From assembly GCF_015594625.1 (NCBI RefSeq), contig NZ_JADNRQ010000001.1:434001-498000 (forward strand): a DNA stretch of 64,000 nucleotides. Direction: 5' to 3'. A program made the position numbers and the translations under genes. The notes below the pieces were generated by a model that saw nothing but the letters and a program-made list of their open reading frames with translations, was not told the origin of the DNA and ran no database searches. Shown piece by piece: positions 33,634 through 42,916 of the stretch; position 1 is the first letter of the stretch, and each line of letters begins with the position of its first letter. This stretch comes from Desulfallas sp. Bu1-1 (lineage in GTDB: Bacteria; Bacillota; Desulfotomaculia; Desulfotomaculales; Desulfallaceae).

Positions 33634-35148
33634 TTATTCTTTGGCTGGTTTCGAGGGAACCGGCTTGCTGTCACCCAGGAACAGTACAAAGGGTATGGCC
33701 AGAAAAATAAACAAGCTGGATACCAGAAAAGTATCATTAATGGCCGAAACCAGCGCTTGCGATTGAACCAGGCCAAAAAGAACGGTCAGTTTCAACCCGC
33801 TTGATGATAATAAATTAAATAGATCGTGTGCCAATGTCAGGGCGGGGGAATATATAGTTAAATTTTCGGACAGGTGCGCACCGTGCAGGGCCTGGCGATT
33901 GACCATAATGGCGGTTAACAAGGCTATGCCCAGCGAGGCCGACACCTGGCGAAAAACATTGTTCAGTGATGAAGCCCGGGGTACCAGGTGCCGGGGTACC
34001 ACGTTCATGCCGGCGGTTGTGATGGGCATCATGGCCAAACCCATGCCGATGGACCGTATTGTCATGAGCATGGTCAGGTAATGTGGCGAAGTTTGGGCGG
34101 TAATGTATTGTAATTTCCAGGTGAAAACCCCCGTGATGGTCAGACCGGCCAATCCCAGGGGCCTGGCGCCGATGCGGTCAAATAAGAACCCGCTTACAGG
34201 CTGCATGAGCGCCGAGACAATGGCGGCCGGCATCAATAATAGCCCTGTTTCGTAAGGGGTCATGTTCATGATGTTCTGGGTGAACAGGGGGACTAAAAAC
34301 ACTCCGCCGAACAACCCCATGGTGATGAGGGCGCCGGTAATAATGCTGATGGTAAAGGTTTTGTTTTTTAACAGCCGCAGGTCCAGCATTGGTTCCGGGA
34401 TGGACAATTCCACGATGGCAAACAGAACCAGGCTGAACAGGGCGTAAATCAAAAGAGTAATGATAAAAAGTGAATCCCAGCCCTTTTTATGCCCTTCGCT
34501 AAGGGCCAGCAGCAGGGTGAAACAACCCGTGGTGCAAAGCAAAAAGCCCCAGCGGTCAAAGGACAGGCCGGTAATTTTTTTGCTTTCGGGAACCGTGACC
34601 GGGGTTAGCAATAAGCCGGTAAGACCAATGGGGATATTCAGAAGGAAAAGGAAGCGCCAGTTAAAATTATCAATAATGTAACCGCCCAGGGTGGGGCCGA
34701 TGGCCGGGGCCGTGATCGCCGCCATGCCCCAAATGCCCAGTGCCAGCCCAATGGTTTCGCGCGGGACAATGCGATAAATTATCGCCATACTAATGGGCAT
34801 CATCATGCCGCCGCCAATACCCTGAATGACCCGGAAGGCAATCATGGTGTTGATGTTCCACGCAATGCTGCACAGCAGCGAAGCGGTGGTAAATGCCGCC
34901 AGGGAAACTACAAATATGCGCCGGGTACCGAAACGATCCCCAAGAAAACCTGTTACCGGAATAATTACACCGGAGGAAAGCATGTACGCTGTAACCACCC
35001 ATTGGATTTTATCCGCGTCGACTCCAAAAATGGTCATTAATTTGGGAACGGCGACATTAATGGAACTATTATTTAAAATAGCTGCAAATGCACCGGTAAC
35101 TAGTACCATCAAGGGCAGCCAAAAAGATTGTTTTTCCTTGCCGGTCAA
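33634..35148 (-). CDS. MFS multidrug exporter, DHA2 (EmrB/QacA) type
   Basis: Membrane transporter of 504 aa with about 14 helices. Motif A-like GDRFGTRRIFVVSL near residue 65 and motif C-like GPTLGGYIIDNFNWRFLF near 160-180 mark proton-driven drug exporters of the EmrB group. TTG 35148 follows GGAGG with 9-base spacing. No EmrA-type partner is adjacent. The upstream side contains an 18-bp palindrome over a promoter (35274-35302), but that promoter points to the opposite strand. Confidence 0.88.
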   Translation of the reverse strand: MTGKEKQSFWLPLMVLVTGAFAAILNNSSINVAVPKLMTIFGVDADKIQWVVTAYMLSSGVIIPVTGFLGDRFGTRRIFVVSLAAFTTASLLCSIAWNINTMIAFRVIQGIGGGMMMPISMAIIYRIVPRETIGLALGIWGMAAITAPAIGPTLGGYIIDNFNWRFLFLLNIPIGLTGLLLTPVTVPESKKITGLSFDRWGFLLCTTGCFTLLLALSEGHKKGWDSLFIITLLIYALFSLVLFAIVELSIPEPMLDLRLLKNKTFTISIITGALITMGLFGGVFLVPLFTQNIMNMTPYETGLLLMPAAIVSALMQPVSGFLFDRIGARPLGLAGLTITGVFTWKLQYITAQTSPHYLTMLMTIRSIGMGLAMMPITTAGMNVVPRHLVPRASSLNNVFRQVSASLGIALLTAIMVNRQALHGAHLSENLTIYSPALTLAHDLFNLLSSSGLKLTVLFGLVQSQALVSAINDTFLVSSLFIFLAIPFVLFLGDSKPVPSKPAKE

Positions 35149-35273
35149 ATTCCGATTCCTCCAATTAACTTAACGATGTAACAATATAATGATAAATATG
35201 TTAATTATTAGATTGCTAAACTAATTAAGAGTTTACCAGTTATATTAATAATTGTCCAGCTTTTCAATGACCC

Positions 35274-35302
35274 TTCATTTTAAATGATCGATCATTTATA
35301 AT
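35274..35302 (+). promoter_or_regulatory. promoter with an 18-bp perfect palindrome in the spacer
   Basis: TTCATT and TATAAT are separated by 17 bases. The palindrome TAAATGATCGATCATTTA (35281-35298) fills the spacer and touches the -10 element, a typical operator position for a dimeric repressor (TetR/MarR type by analogy). It would drive the uracil-DNA glycosylase gene and lies between that gene and the divergent exporter. Confidence 0.5.
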
Positions 35303-35383
35303 GGTTGCGTGGTTTAAAATTAATGGTGCCTGTCACCCGAGTATCAGGTATTGGGTGAAAAATTGTTTTGCAAGGGGGACAGC

Positions 35384-35965
35384 ATGAAAGAAAAGGCTTT
35401 AGAGGATCTTTACCGGCGGGTTTACGGTTGCCGTTGCGATTGTCCCGGCGAAAGGGAAGGCGCCGGGCTGGTAAGGGATTGCGGTAACCCCGATGCGGGC
35501 ATTATCTTTCTCGGGGAGGCGCCGGGCGGGGAGGAGATCAGGCGGGGAATGCCTTTTGTGGGGCAGGCCGGGCGTAAACTGGAAGAATATTTGAAGCTGG
35601 CGGGACTTGGCCGTCGTGACGTTTTCATTATCAATACGGTCAAATGCCGGCCCACCAGGAACAACGGCAGGGCCAACCGCAAACCCGGCATTTGTGAAAT
35701 AAAATCCTGCGCCCGCTGGTTGCAAGAGGAACTGAAAATATTATCGCCCGGGGTTATCGTGACCCTGGGCGACGTGGCCCTGAAAAATTTCGGGGGCAAT
35801 AAAATTCAAATTGGTAATTACCACGGGCAGCCGCTCGTGATGGGGCAATTCAAATTGTTTCCCCTTTATCACCCGGCGGCGGCCATCTACCGGCCGGCCC
35901 TGGAAGAGGTGATCCGGCAGGATTTCGTTAAGCTGGGACAGTGGCTGCGGGAGAACGCCTATTGA
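35384..35965 (+). CDS. uracil-DNA glycosylase, Fe-S family (type 4/5-like)
   Basis: Base-excision repair enzyme of 193 aa removing uracil from DNA. Motif 1 GEAPGGEEIRRGMPFVGQAG (about residues 40-59) and motif 3 HPAAAIYRP (about 167-175) are present. Cysteines at CRCDCPG, VKCRP and KSCARW fit the [4Fe-4S] cluster of this superfamily. ATG 35384 follows AAGGGGG. The end overlaps the convergent activase gene by 7 bases. Confidence 0.85.
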   Translation: MKEKALEDLYRRVYGCRCDCPGEREGAGLVRDCGNPDAGIIFLGEAPGGEEIRRGMPFVGQAGRKLEEYLKLAGLGRRDVFIINTVKCRPTRNNGRANRKPGICEIKSCARWLQEELKILSPGVIVTLGDVALKNFGGNKIQIGNYHGQPLVMGQFKLFPLYHPAAAIYRPALEEVIRQDFVKLGQWLRENAY

Positions 35966-36720
35966 GCCGCGGCCGTGGTTGCCGCGGCGAGGGCCGCCCC
36001 CAGCGCCCCCACCAGTTGGGGTTGTGGGGGCACAATCACCTCCACGCCCAGTTTTTCGGCCAGCAGGGTCACAATACAGCGGTTATTGGCCACACCTCCC
36101 GTAAAAACCAGGGGGGTTTTGTAACCCACTCTTTGCAGCATGCCCGCCGTTCTTTCTACCACCGAGACATGCAGCGCCAGGGCGATATCTTCCCGGCCGG
36201 CGCCCCGGTGCAGCAGGGATACCGCTTCCGATTCGGCAAAAACGGTGCACATGTTGCTGATTTTGATGCCGCGTTTGCCTTTCAGCGCTTCCTCCCCGAA
36301 TTCCCCAACGCCGGTGTAGCCCAGGGCGCCGGCCATCACCTCCAGAAACTTGCCCGTTCCCGCCGAGCACCGGTCGTTCATCTGGAAATCGGTCACCGAA
36401 CCCCGGTCGTTCAACAGGATCACCTTGGTGTCCTGTCCTCCGATATCCAACACGGTGCGAACACCCGGGTAGAGATAAGCGGCGCCCAGCGCGTGGGCCT
36501 TGATTTCGGTAATCACATCATGGGCAAAGTCGGATTTGGCCGAGTGCCTGCCGTAACCCGTTGCGACCACCCGCGCGTATTTTTGGTTGAGTAGTTTTCT
36601 GGCCGTGTCCAGCGGTTCATGCCCGGTATCTTCCAGCGCCGTCAGTAGTACCCGGTCGCCTGCCAGCGCTACAAAGCCGATGGTTCTGGAACCGATGTCT
36701 ATTCCGGCGTACAATGTCAT
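35959..36720 (-). CDS. ATP-dependent activator (DCCP-R / BadF-BadG-HgdC family)
   Basis: ASKHA-fold ATPase of 253 aa that injects low-potential electrons into a partner reductase. It has the phosphate-binding YAGIDIGSRTIG at the N-terminus, the second ATP motif VLDIGGQDTK near 90, and the bridging-cluster cysteines in NDRCSAGTGKF (near 117) and ISNMCTVFAESE (near 157) that hold one [4Fe-4S] between two subunits. It follows the reductase gene by 7 bases, so the two form an operon. Confidence 0.9.
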   Translation of the reverse strand: MTLYAGIDIGSRTIGFVALAGDRVLLTALEDTGHEPLDTARKLLNQKYARVVATGYGRHSAKSDFAHDVITEIKAHALGAAYLYPGVRTVLDIGGQDTKVILLNDRGSVTDFQMNDRCSAGTGKFLEVMAGALGYTGVGEFGEEALKGKRGIKISNMCTVFAESEAVSLLHRGAGREDIALALHVSVVERTAGMLQRVGYKTPLVFTGGVANNRCIVTLLAEKLGVEVIVPPQPQLVGALGAALAAATTAAAQ

Positions 36721-36727
36721 TACTCCT

Positions 36728-37999
36728 TTATTTAAGCATTTCCACGAAAGCTTCGATTCTGGTTTTCAGTTGACCGGCATCTTCCTGGTCATAACCGGTT
36801 TCAATTTTTAATAACGGGATGCCTTCCTGCTTGAGCATTTTTTCCACCCGGTTGGCTTCCACGGCGTAAGGATCGCAGAAGGACAGGGTGCAATGGATGA
36901 CCCCGCCGGCATTATATTCTTTTACCAGCTGGACCAGTTTTTCCAGGCGCCCGGGGTTGGGAGTGAACACGGCGCAGTTGATTCCCATGTACCGTGCGGC
37001 CACGTTTTCCAACATGTTATCAAGCCCGGTGGCGTCCTCGGCCACTTCATTCTCAAAATAGCGCAACCCGGTGCACAGTTCCTCCGCCACAATCACCGCG
37101 CCGCTGGTCTCGATGATGTGGGGCACTTTCCAGTTGGGGATGGCCATGGGCGTACCGGTAACGATCACTCTGGGTGTTTTAGCGGGGAAAACCCCCTCGC
37201 CGGCTTGAACCCTTTGTTCCAATTCGTCGCAAAGCTGGTTGACCCTGGCGGTAAATCTTTCCACATCGTCGTACATGGCAATTTGTTCGATGAGCAGGCT
37301 ATCCTTGCCGCTGATGGGCGCGGGGTCGCATTTGCGCAGGTCGGCCAGGCGCCGCAGCGCCCGCCGTTTTCCATTCACTTCGTTGATGGACCTGGCCAGG
37401 GTGGCGGCGGAGATTTGGTTGCCCGTGGTTTCCTCGACGAGGCGTGCGAAATCCTTTACCTCTTCCAGCCAGAGGTCCCTGTCCCGCCCTTTCTTCATTT
37501 GCGGTGTTTCCATGACGTGCACCGGCACATAGTCGTTCAGGATTTCAAATGCCTTCTTTTTGCCATCGCAGGTTGTTTCGCCCACAACCAGATCGCAGGA
37601 TTCAAAATAGGGGCAGATTTTGGCCAGTTTGAATCCCATGAACGATTTAATCAAGGGGCAAATGTTGCGCGGCAAAACTTGCTCGGCCTCGGCCGTACCT
37701 ATGTCAATCCCGGAGCATAGGCCGATGCAAATGCCGCCGGCGGCGCGGACGATTTCCTCGGGTACAAAGACGCAGAAAGCGCCGATAACTTTTCCGCCCG
37801 CCTTTTTGTGTTCCTGCAGTTCCTGGATGCGCAAACCGTGTATTTCGTTGACCACGAAATCGAAATATTCCATGTTTTTGGGCCTGTTGGGCTGCGTGAG
37901 GTAGACATCGTGGTAGGTCGGAGGCAATACCTTTAACAATTGATCGTGGGCCTCCAGGTTAAGCCCCAGGGAACTCCACATTTCACTGTAATTGCTCAT
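36728..37999 (-). CDS. double-cubane-cluster protein (DCCP), 2-hydroxyacyl-CoA dehydratase-like
   Basis: Single-subunit homologue (423 aa) of 2-hydroxyacyl-CoA dehydratase/benzoyl-CoA reductase subunits. Characterised DCCPs carry a [Fe8S9] double-cubane cluster and reduce small molecules such as acetylene with an ATP-driven activator. Cysteine stretches FCVFVP, LPRNICPLIKS, KICPYFESCD and TTCDGKKKAFE (residues about 75-150), then ELCTG and HCTLSFCDPY (near 305 and 385), fit cluster ligation. The adjacent activator supports DCCP rather than a two-subunit dehydratase. Physiological substrate unknown. Confidence 0.85.
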   Translation of the reverse strand: MSNYSEMWSSLGLNLEAHDQLLKVLPPTYHDVYLTQPNRPKNMEYFDFVVNEIHGLRIQELQEHKKAGGKVIGAFCVFVPEEIVRAAGGICIGLCSGIDIGTAEAEQVLPRNICPLIKSFMGFKLAKICPYFESCDLVVGETTCDGKKKAFEILNDYVPVHVMETPQMKKGRDRDLWLEEVKDFARLVEETTGNQISAATLARSINEVNGKRRALRRLADLRKCDPAPISGKDSLLIEQIAMYDDVERFTARVNQLCDELEQRVQAGEGVFPAKTPRVIVTGTPMAIPNWKVPHIIETSGAVIVAEELCTGLRYFENEVAEDATGLDNMLENVAARYMGINCAVFTPNPGRLEKLVQLVKEYNAGGVIHCTLSFCDPYAVEANRVEKMLKQEGIPLLKIETGYDQEDAGQLKTRIEAFVEMLK

Positions 38000-38267
38000 A
38001 TTAACACCTTGCCTTTATCCAAGTTGATTTTTTTTCACTAAATAATTATATATAAAATAAATAAATTGGAACAATAAAATAAATTGATAAAGATTTCGGG
38101 TTTGATAAATTCTTTGGATTATTGAGGGCATTCCATGCTTCCCTTTGTTTAAGCGGTAAACGAAAAGAACCGCTACGCTTAACAAAAAACCCCGGGAAAG
38201 GGGAAGATGGTTGTAAATTGTTGCGACATGCATGGTTAAAACGGCAAGAGCCGAGCCCGGGATCACC

Positions 38268-38540
38268 TCAAAGATCGTTTTCCTGTTTCTCTTTATTTCC
38301 TTCCTTCAGCTCTTCCTTGATGGACAAAAACTGTTCCCTGGTAATCTCACCGGAGGCGTAACGCTTTTTCAGAATATCCATGGCGGATTCCGCACGGTAG
38401 TTTACCGGGCCGCCCGCCCCGCGCCTGACCAGCCAAAAAACGAAATAAATCAGCCCGCCCACAAAAAGCAGCCAGAACAGCATGGAAATGATCATGCCTC
38501 CCCACCCGAAATAGCCTCCCGGCCAGTAAAACATGTGCAC
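38268..38540 (-). CDS. SHOCT domain membrane protein
   Basis: A 90-aa protein: one hydrophobic helix (residues about 14-37), a basic linker, then the SHOCT motif AMDILKKRYASGEITREQF (about 53-71). SHOCT modules occur at the ends of many small membrane proteins and probably aid oligomerisation. GTG 38540 follows GGGGG with 6-base spacing. Confidence 0.8.
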   Translation of the reverse strand: MHMFYWPGGYFGWGGMIISMLFWLLFVGGLIYFVFWLVRRGAGGPVNYRAESAMDILKKRYASGEITREQFLSIKEELKEGNKEKQENDL

Positions 38541-38593
38541 GTGATTTCCCCCTTTTATTTCAACCGCATTTTTAAAAACTACGCTATTCGGCT

Positions 38594-39004
38594 TTAATTG
38601 TGGATCAATACAGTGATTCTTTTCAGCCTGTCGTGGATTTGTTCAAACAACAGCCCGGCGATAAACCACAGCGGCGCCATATCCAGGCGGATCAGCCCGG
38701 CTATCTGCCATCCCTCCCGGTAGATCCAGGGGCTGGTGCCCACCAGGAAGCGGATTAGGCCTCCCGTAACAAGTTCCACCGCCCAAATCACCAGCGCCCA
38801 GATCATGCCCCGCAGGTACCAGTGCAGCGGGCGAATGTAGTCGTGCAGTTGTTCCAGAAAAACCGCCAGCCCGTAAATGGGGAACATCCACAGGTAGGTA
38901 TGGGCGGCCAGCCGGGGGTTGCCATTAAGCCCCGAAACCAGCCCGGTCCAGAATACCTCCATGTTCCAACCCAACAGGCCGTAGATGATGAACCTGGTGA
39001 GCAT
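38594..39004 (-). CDS. membrane protein, putative CmpB-type (PF06541-like)
   Basis: A 136-aa protein with four hydrophobic segments. The start FIIYGLLGWNMEVFWTG matches the putative ABC-transporter permease family often called CmpB, whose function is unproven. It lies 54 bases upstream of the SHOCT gene on the same strand. No ATPase is nearby, so a transport role is doubtful. Confidence 0.65.
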   Translation of the reverse strand: MLTRFIIYGLLGWNMEVFWTGLVSGLNGNPRLAAHTYLWMFPIYGLAVFLEQLHDYIRPLHWYLRGMIWALVIWAVELVTGGLIRFLVGTSPWIYREGWQIAGLIRLDMAPLWFIAGLLFEQIHDRLKRITVLIHN

Positions 39005-39199
39005 GGTTATATTTTGCTCGGAACAGTAATTTATTATAGCTAAACCGGACCCGAAATAATTTACAGGGGAGGAAATTAAACGGTTTTAGCGAAATATTTT
39101 CAAAACTTTTTATTGCGCGACTATAGGGTGTTCAGATTTTTAATAAACCCCGCTGCGTAATTGAAAAAACATTCTTAAATTTACGAAGGAGGTGTGAAG

Positions 39200-40432
39200 G
39201 TGCACATAGTTGTAATCGGCAACAGTGCGGCTGGATTGTCAGCTGCGCGCGTCGTGCGAAAGCTTGATGCAACGGCTCGCATTACAGTTATTTCCGATGA
39301 GCCCGGACCGGCTTACGCCCGCTGTCTGATACCTGAGGTTCTGGCCGGAGTTAAGGACGTTTCCGGTATTAATTACGCCCCGCAAAAATTCTATCAAGAT
39401 TTTGAAATTGACCTTTGGTCGGGTCAAAAAGTAGTTTCCATAAACGCGGAACGCCGTATACTAAACCTGGCGGATGGACGGGTTATCGGCTATGACCGCC
39501 TGTTGGTGGCCACCGGCGCTTCCCCCGTACCGCCCGGGTGGCCGGGGGCGGATTTGCCGGGCGTATTTACGCTGCGCAGGGTGGACCAGGCAGTTGATTT
39601 AGGTAAACTGGCCCCGGGCTGTGCATCCGCCGTAGTGGTCGGCGGGGGGCTGGTCAGTCTTAAAGCGGCCTATGCCCTGAAAAAACGCGGTTTACATGAC
39701 GTGACGGTGGTGATCAAAAGCCCGCATTTATTGATCAAGCAACTGGATCAAGACAGCGCTGGCCTTGTGGAAAAAGACTTTACCGGTGCGGGAATCAAAT
39801 TTATCTATGGTATGGAACCGGTTGCCGTAACAGCAGGACATGAAGGTACTGTGCGGGCAGTTGAATTGGAAGACGGGCGTAAGCTGCACGCCGGCCTGGT
39901 GGTTGTCGGCAAGGGGGTGCGGCCCAACTCGGAATTGGTGCGGCAGGCCGGCGGCAGGGTGGATAAGGGTATAGTGGTGAATGATTACCTGGAAACCTCG
40001 CTGCCCGGGGTTTATGCCGCCGGGGATTGTATTGAAGTAACAGACCTGGTAACCGGCGCTAAAACAACTTCCGGCCTGTGGACGCTGGCCGTGGAACAGG
40101 GGCGCTACGCCGGCTGCAACCTGGCCGGGCAAACCAGAAAATACCCGCCGCCCCTGACCAGGCTTAACTCCGCCCAGTTCCGCTCGGTACCGTTTATTTC
40201 CGTGGGTGACGTGCGGGGAGGCGATGAACAGGTCGTATATAAAGACAATCGGGTTTACCGGAAACTTTGCTTTAAGGAAGGCCGCCTGGTGGGTTTCATC
40301 ATGGTGGGCCGCGTGGACCGGGCCGGAGTATATACTGCTTTAATTAAACGGCAAAAGCAACTGCCGGGGCGGCTGAAGGACAGGCTGGTTGACGGAACCG
40401 TAACCGGTGCCGATATAGCGGGATTAAAGTAA
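39200..40432 (+). CDS. FAD/NAD(P)-dependent oxidoreductase linked to CODH (FNOR)
   Basis: Flavoprotein of 410 aa in the pyridine-nucleotide-disulfide oxidoreductase fold. It has an N-terminal Rossmann motif GNSAAGLSAARVVRKL, a second dinucleotide site VVGGGLVSLKAAYAL near residue 150, and GVYAAGDCIEV near 272. Gene order FNOR-cooF-cooS predicts electron flow from CO to CooF to NAD(P). GTG 39200 is chosen because AAGGAGG lies 7 bases upstream, while GTG 39194 nearly touches it. It may serve redox balance rather than energy conservation, since no hydrogenase is adjacent. Confidence 0.85.
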   Translation: MHIVVIGNSAAGLSAARVVRKLDATARITVISDEPGPAYARCLIPEVLAGVKDVSGINYAPQKFYQDFEIDLWSGQKVVSINAERRILNLADGRVIGYDRLLVATGASPVPPGWPGADLPGVFTLRRVDQAVDLGKLAPGCASAVVVGGGLVSLKAAYALKKRGLHDVTVVIKSPHLLIKQLDQDSAGLVEKDFTGAGIKFIYGMEPVAVTAGHEGTVRAVELEDGRKLHAGLVVVGKGVRPNSELVRQAGGRVDKGIVVNDYLETSLPGVYAAGDCIEVTDLVTGAKTTSGLWTLAVEQGRYAGCNLAGQTRKYPPPLTRLNSAQFRSVPFISVGDVRGGDEQVVYKDNRVYRKLCFKEGRLVGFIMVGRVDRAGVYTALIKRQKQLPGRLKDRLVDGTVTGADIAGLK

Positions 40433-40448
40433 CGTAAGGAGGGATAAG

Positions 40449-40943
40449 GTGAAAGAGGTTTTAATCGACACGGAACGCTGTCTGGGCTGTCGCTCGTGTG
40501 AGCTGGCCTGCGCCGTGGCCCATTCGGAAAGCAAAAATTTATTCGGCGCGGCGGGTGAGAGCAAAAAACCTTTGAAGCGGATTTTTGTCCACCAGGCAGG
40601 GGGCAAAAAGATTCCGCTCAACTGCCGGCATTGCGAGGAGGCCCCCTGCATCGACGCCTGTATTGCCGGGGCCATGCACCGTACCGCCGGCGGCGTGGTG
40701 ACCAACGTGGACGGGCCGGCGGAATGCACGGGCTGCTGGATGTGTGTCATGGTTTGCCCGTACGGGGTTATTCGCGGTGAAATCGACCGGCGATTGGCCT
40801 TGAAGTGCGACCGCAACTGTTTGGATGCCGGGGGCGAGCCGGCCTGTGTGCATGCCTGTCCCACCGGGGCGCTTAAATTTGTCGAAGTTGATGACTTTAG
40901 CCGGGGGAAAAGAGAACGTTTTTTAGAGTCGCTGGGCATTTAA
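40449..40943 (+). CDS. cooF: CooF-type iron-sulfur electron carrier
   Basis: A 164-aa ferredoxin-like protein with four [4Fe-4S] cluster motifs: CLGCRSCELAC at the N-terminus, CRHCEEAPCIDAC near residue 60, CTGCWMCVMVCP near 97, and CDRNC...CVHACP near 118-138. It carries electrons from the CODH D-cluster to partner enzymes. It lies between FNOR and cooS with gaps of 16 and 24 bases, a clear operon. GTG 40449 follows AAGGAGGG. Confidence 0.92.
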   Translation: MKEVLIDTERCLGCRSCELACAVAHSESKNLFGAAGESKKPLKRIFVHQAGGKKIPLNCRHCEEAPCIDACIAGAMHRTAGGVVTNVDGPAECTGCWMCVMVCPYGVIRGEIDRRLALKCDRNCLDAGGEPACVHACPTGALKFVEVDDFSRGKRERFLESLGI

Positions 40944-40967
40944 ATTTTTAAGGAGGGATGATACGGG

Positions 40968-42833
40968 ATGCCGGACAAAAGCGTTGACCAATCAACAATA
41001 AAAATGATTAAAAAAGCAAAGAGCGACGGCGTGGAAACGGTTTGGGACCGGCTGGCCGCCCAGGAGCCGCAGTGCGGTTTCGGGCAACTGGGCATTTGCT
41101 GCCGGAACTGCAACATGGGGCCATGCCGGATTGACCCGTTTGGGGACGGGCCGCCCCGGGGGGTGTGCGGGGCGGATGCCGACACCATTGTGGCCCGCAA
41201 CCTGGTCAGGGCCATTGCCGCCGGGGCTGCGGCGCACTCAGACCACGGCAGGGGGATAGCTTCCACGCTGCTGGCCTCGGCCAGAGGTGACGCCCCGGAT
41301 TACCCGGTCAAGGATGAAGCGAAGTTAAAGGCGCTGGCCGGCGAGTTCGGTATTGCCACGGACGGGCGTTCCGTTTCTGAGATCGCGCTGGATTTAGCCG
41401 GGCAAGTGCTGGAAGAATTCGGCACATTAAAGGGATCGCTGCAATTCATCAACCGGGTGCCCGGGAAGAGAAGAGCGTTATGGGACGAGCTGGGAATAAC
41501 CCCCCGGGGTATAGACCGGGAAGTGGTCGAAAGCATGCACCGCACCAATATCGGGGTTGATAATGATTATGTCAACCTGATTCTGCAGGGGATGCGCACG
41601 GCCTTGAGTGACGGTTGGGGCGGTTCGACCGTGGCCACCGAACTGTCCGATGTTCTTTTCGGTACTCCGAAACCGGTTAAAGGTTCCTGCAACCTGGGTG
41701 TCTTAAAGGAAGACCACGTTAATATCATCCTGCACGGGCATGAGCCGACACTTTCCGATATTATTGTTCATGCCGCCCGGGATCCCGGGCTGTTGCAAGA
41801 AGCCAGGGAAAGAGGGGCCGTGGGGATCAATGTCTGCGGTATGTGTTGCACGGGCAACGAAATATTGATGCGGCACGGCGTGCCCGTGGCCGGCAATTTC
41901 CTGCAGCAGGAGCTGGCCATTGTAACCGGCGCCGTGGAAGCAATGATTGTGGATATCCAGTGTATCATGCCTTCCCTGGCCCAGGTGGCGAAGTGTTATC
42001 ACACCAAGATCATTTCCACTTCGCCAAAGGCCAAATTCCCGGGAGCGGAGCACGTGCCCTTTGATGAACATAACGCCATGGATGTGGCTAAAAAAATTGT
42101 GCGCGTTGCCGTGGAGAATTACTCAAACCGCATGGTGTCTAAAATTAATATTCCGTCCGATCAGATGGAATACATGGCGGGGTTCAGCGTCGAGGCCATT
42201 CTTGAAGCCTTGGGCGGTTCGCTGAACCCGCTGATCGACGCCGTCAAATCCGGGGCGATTAAAGGTATTGTCGGGGTTGTTGGCTGCAACAATCCCAAGT
42301 ACAAGCAGGATTACAGCCATTTAACCTTCGTCCGGGAGCTGATCAAAAATGATATCCTGGTGGTTGGTACGGGCTGTGCGGCCATTGCCTGTGCCAAGGA
42401 CGGGCTGCTGCTGCCGACCGCGGCCCGGGAAGCGGGCGATGGGTTGCGCGGCGTTTGCCGGAGCCTGAATATCCCGCCGGTTTTGCACATGGGTTCATGC
42501 GTGGACATCAGCCGTATTTTGACGGTGGCCGCGGCAATAGCCAACGCCTTGGGCGTTGATATTTCGGACCTGCCCCTGGCCGGCGCGGCACCCGAATGGA
42601 TGTCCGAGAAGGCCGTTTCCATCGGCACCTACGTCGTAAGTTCAGGTATTTTCACCATTCTGGGTACCGTCCCTCCGGTTTTGGGCAGCAAAAACGTAGC
42701 CGAATTGCTTACCAGCGGCGCCGAAAGGGTAGTGGGGGCGGTATTCGCCGTGGAAGAAGACCCGGTGGCTGCGGCGAAACTTGCGGTGCAACATATCGCC
42801 GCGAAAAGAAACTCCCTGGGATTGGATGAATAA
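40968..42833 (+). CDS. cooS: anaerobic carbon-monoxide dehydrogenase catalytic subunit
   Basis: Ni-Fe-S enzyme of 621 aa interconverting CO and CO2. The N-terminal D- and B-cluster cysteines are visible in CGFGQLGICCRNC and MGPC...GVC (residues about 37-66). C-cluster ligands appear in order: His in HGHEPTLS, Cys in NVCGMCCTG, Cys in DIQCIMPS, GVVGCNN, VGTGCAAIAC and MGSCVD. All expected ligands are kept, so it should be active. Absence of acs genes argues against acetyl-CoA synthesis by this copy. Strong terminator downstream. Confidence 0.97.
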   Translation: MPDKSVDQSTIKMIKKAKSDGVETVWDRLAAQEPQCGFGQLGICCRNCNMGPCRIDPFGDGPPRGVCGADADTIVARNLVRAIAAGAAAHSDHGRGIASTLLASARGDAPDYPVKDEAKLKALAGEFGIATDGRSVSEIALDLAGQVLEEFGTLKGSLQFINRVPGKRRALWDELGITPRGIDREVVESMHRTNIGVDNDYVNLILQGMRTALSDGWGGSTVATELSDVLFGTPKPVKGSCNLGVLKEDHVNIILHGHEPTLSDIIVHAARDPGLLQEARERGAVGINVCGMCCTGNEILMRHGVPVAGNFLQQELAIVTGAVEAMIVDIQCIMPSLAQVAKCYHTKIISTSPKAKFPGAEHVPFDEHNAMDVAKKIVRVAVENYSNRMVSKINIPSDQMEYMAGFSVEAILEALGGSLNPLIDAVKSGAIKGIVGVVGCNNPKYKQDYSHLTFVRELIKNDILVVGTGCAAIACAKDGLLLPTAAREAGDGLRGVCRSLNIPPVLHMGSCVDISRILTVAAAIANALGVDISDLPLAGAAPEWMSEKAVSIGTYVVSSGIFTILGTVPPVLGSKNVAELLTSGAERVVGAVFAVEEDPVAAAKLAVQHIAAKRNSLGLDE

Positions 42834-42875
42834 AACACGGGGAATTTCCACCGGGAGCTGAATTAATGAAACAAT

Positions 42876-42914
42876 AAAAGCGACAAGCTGGTTGCCGGCC
42901 AGCTTGTCGCTTTT
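42876..42914. terminator. bidirectional terminator after cooS
   Basis: A perfect 16-bp stem (42876-42891 with 42899-42914) starts AAAAGCG and ends CGCTTTT. It serves cooS and the convergent 60-aa gene. Confidence 0.9.
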
Positions 42915-42916
42915 GG

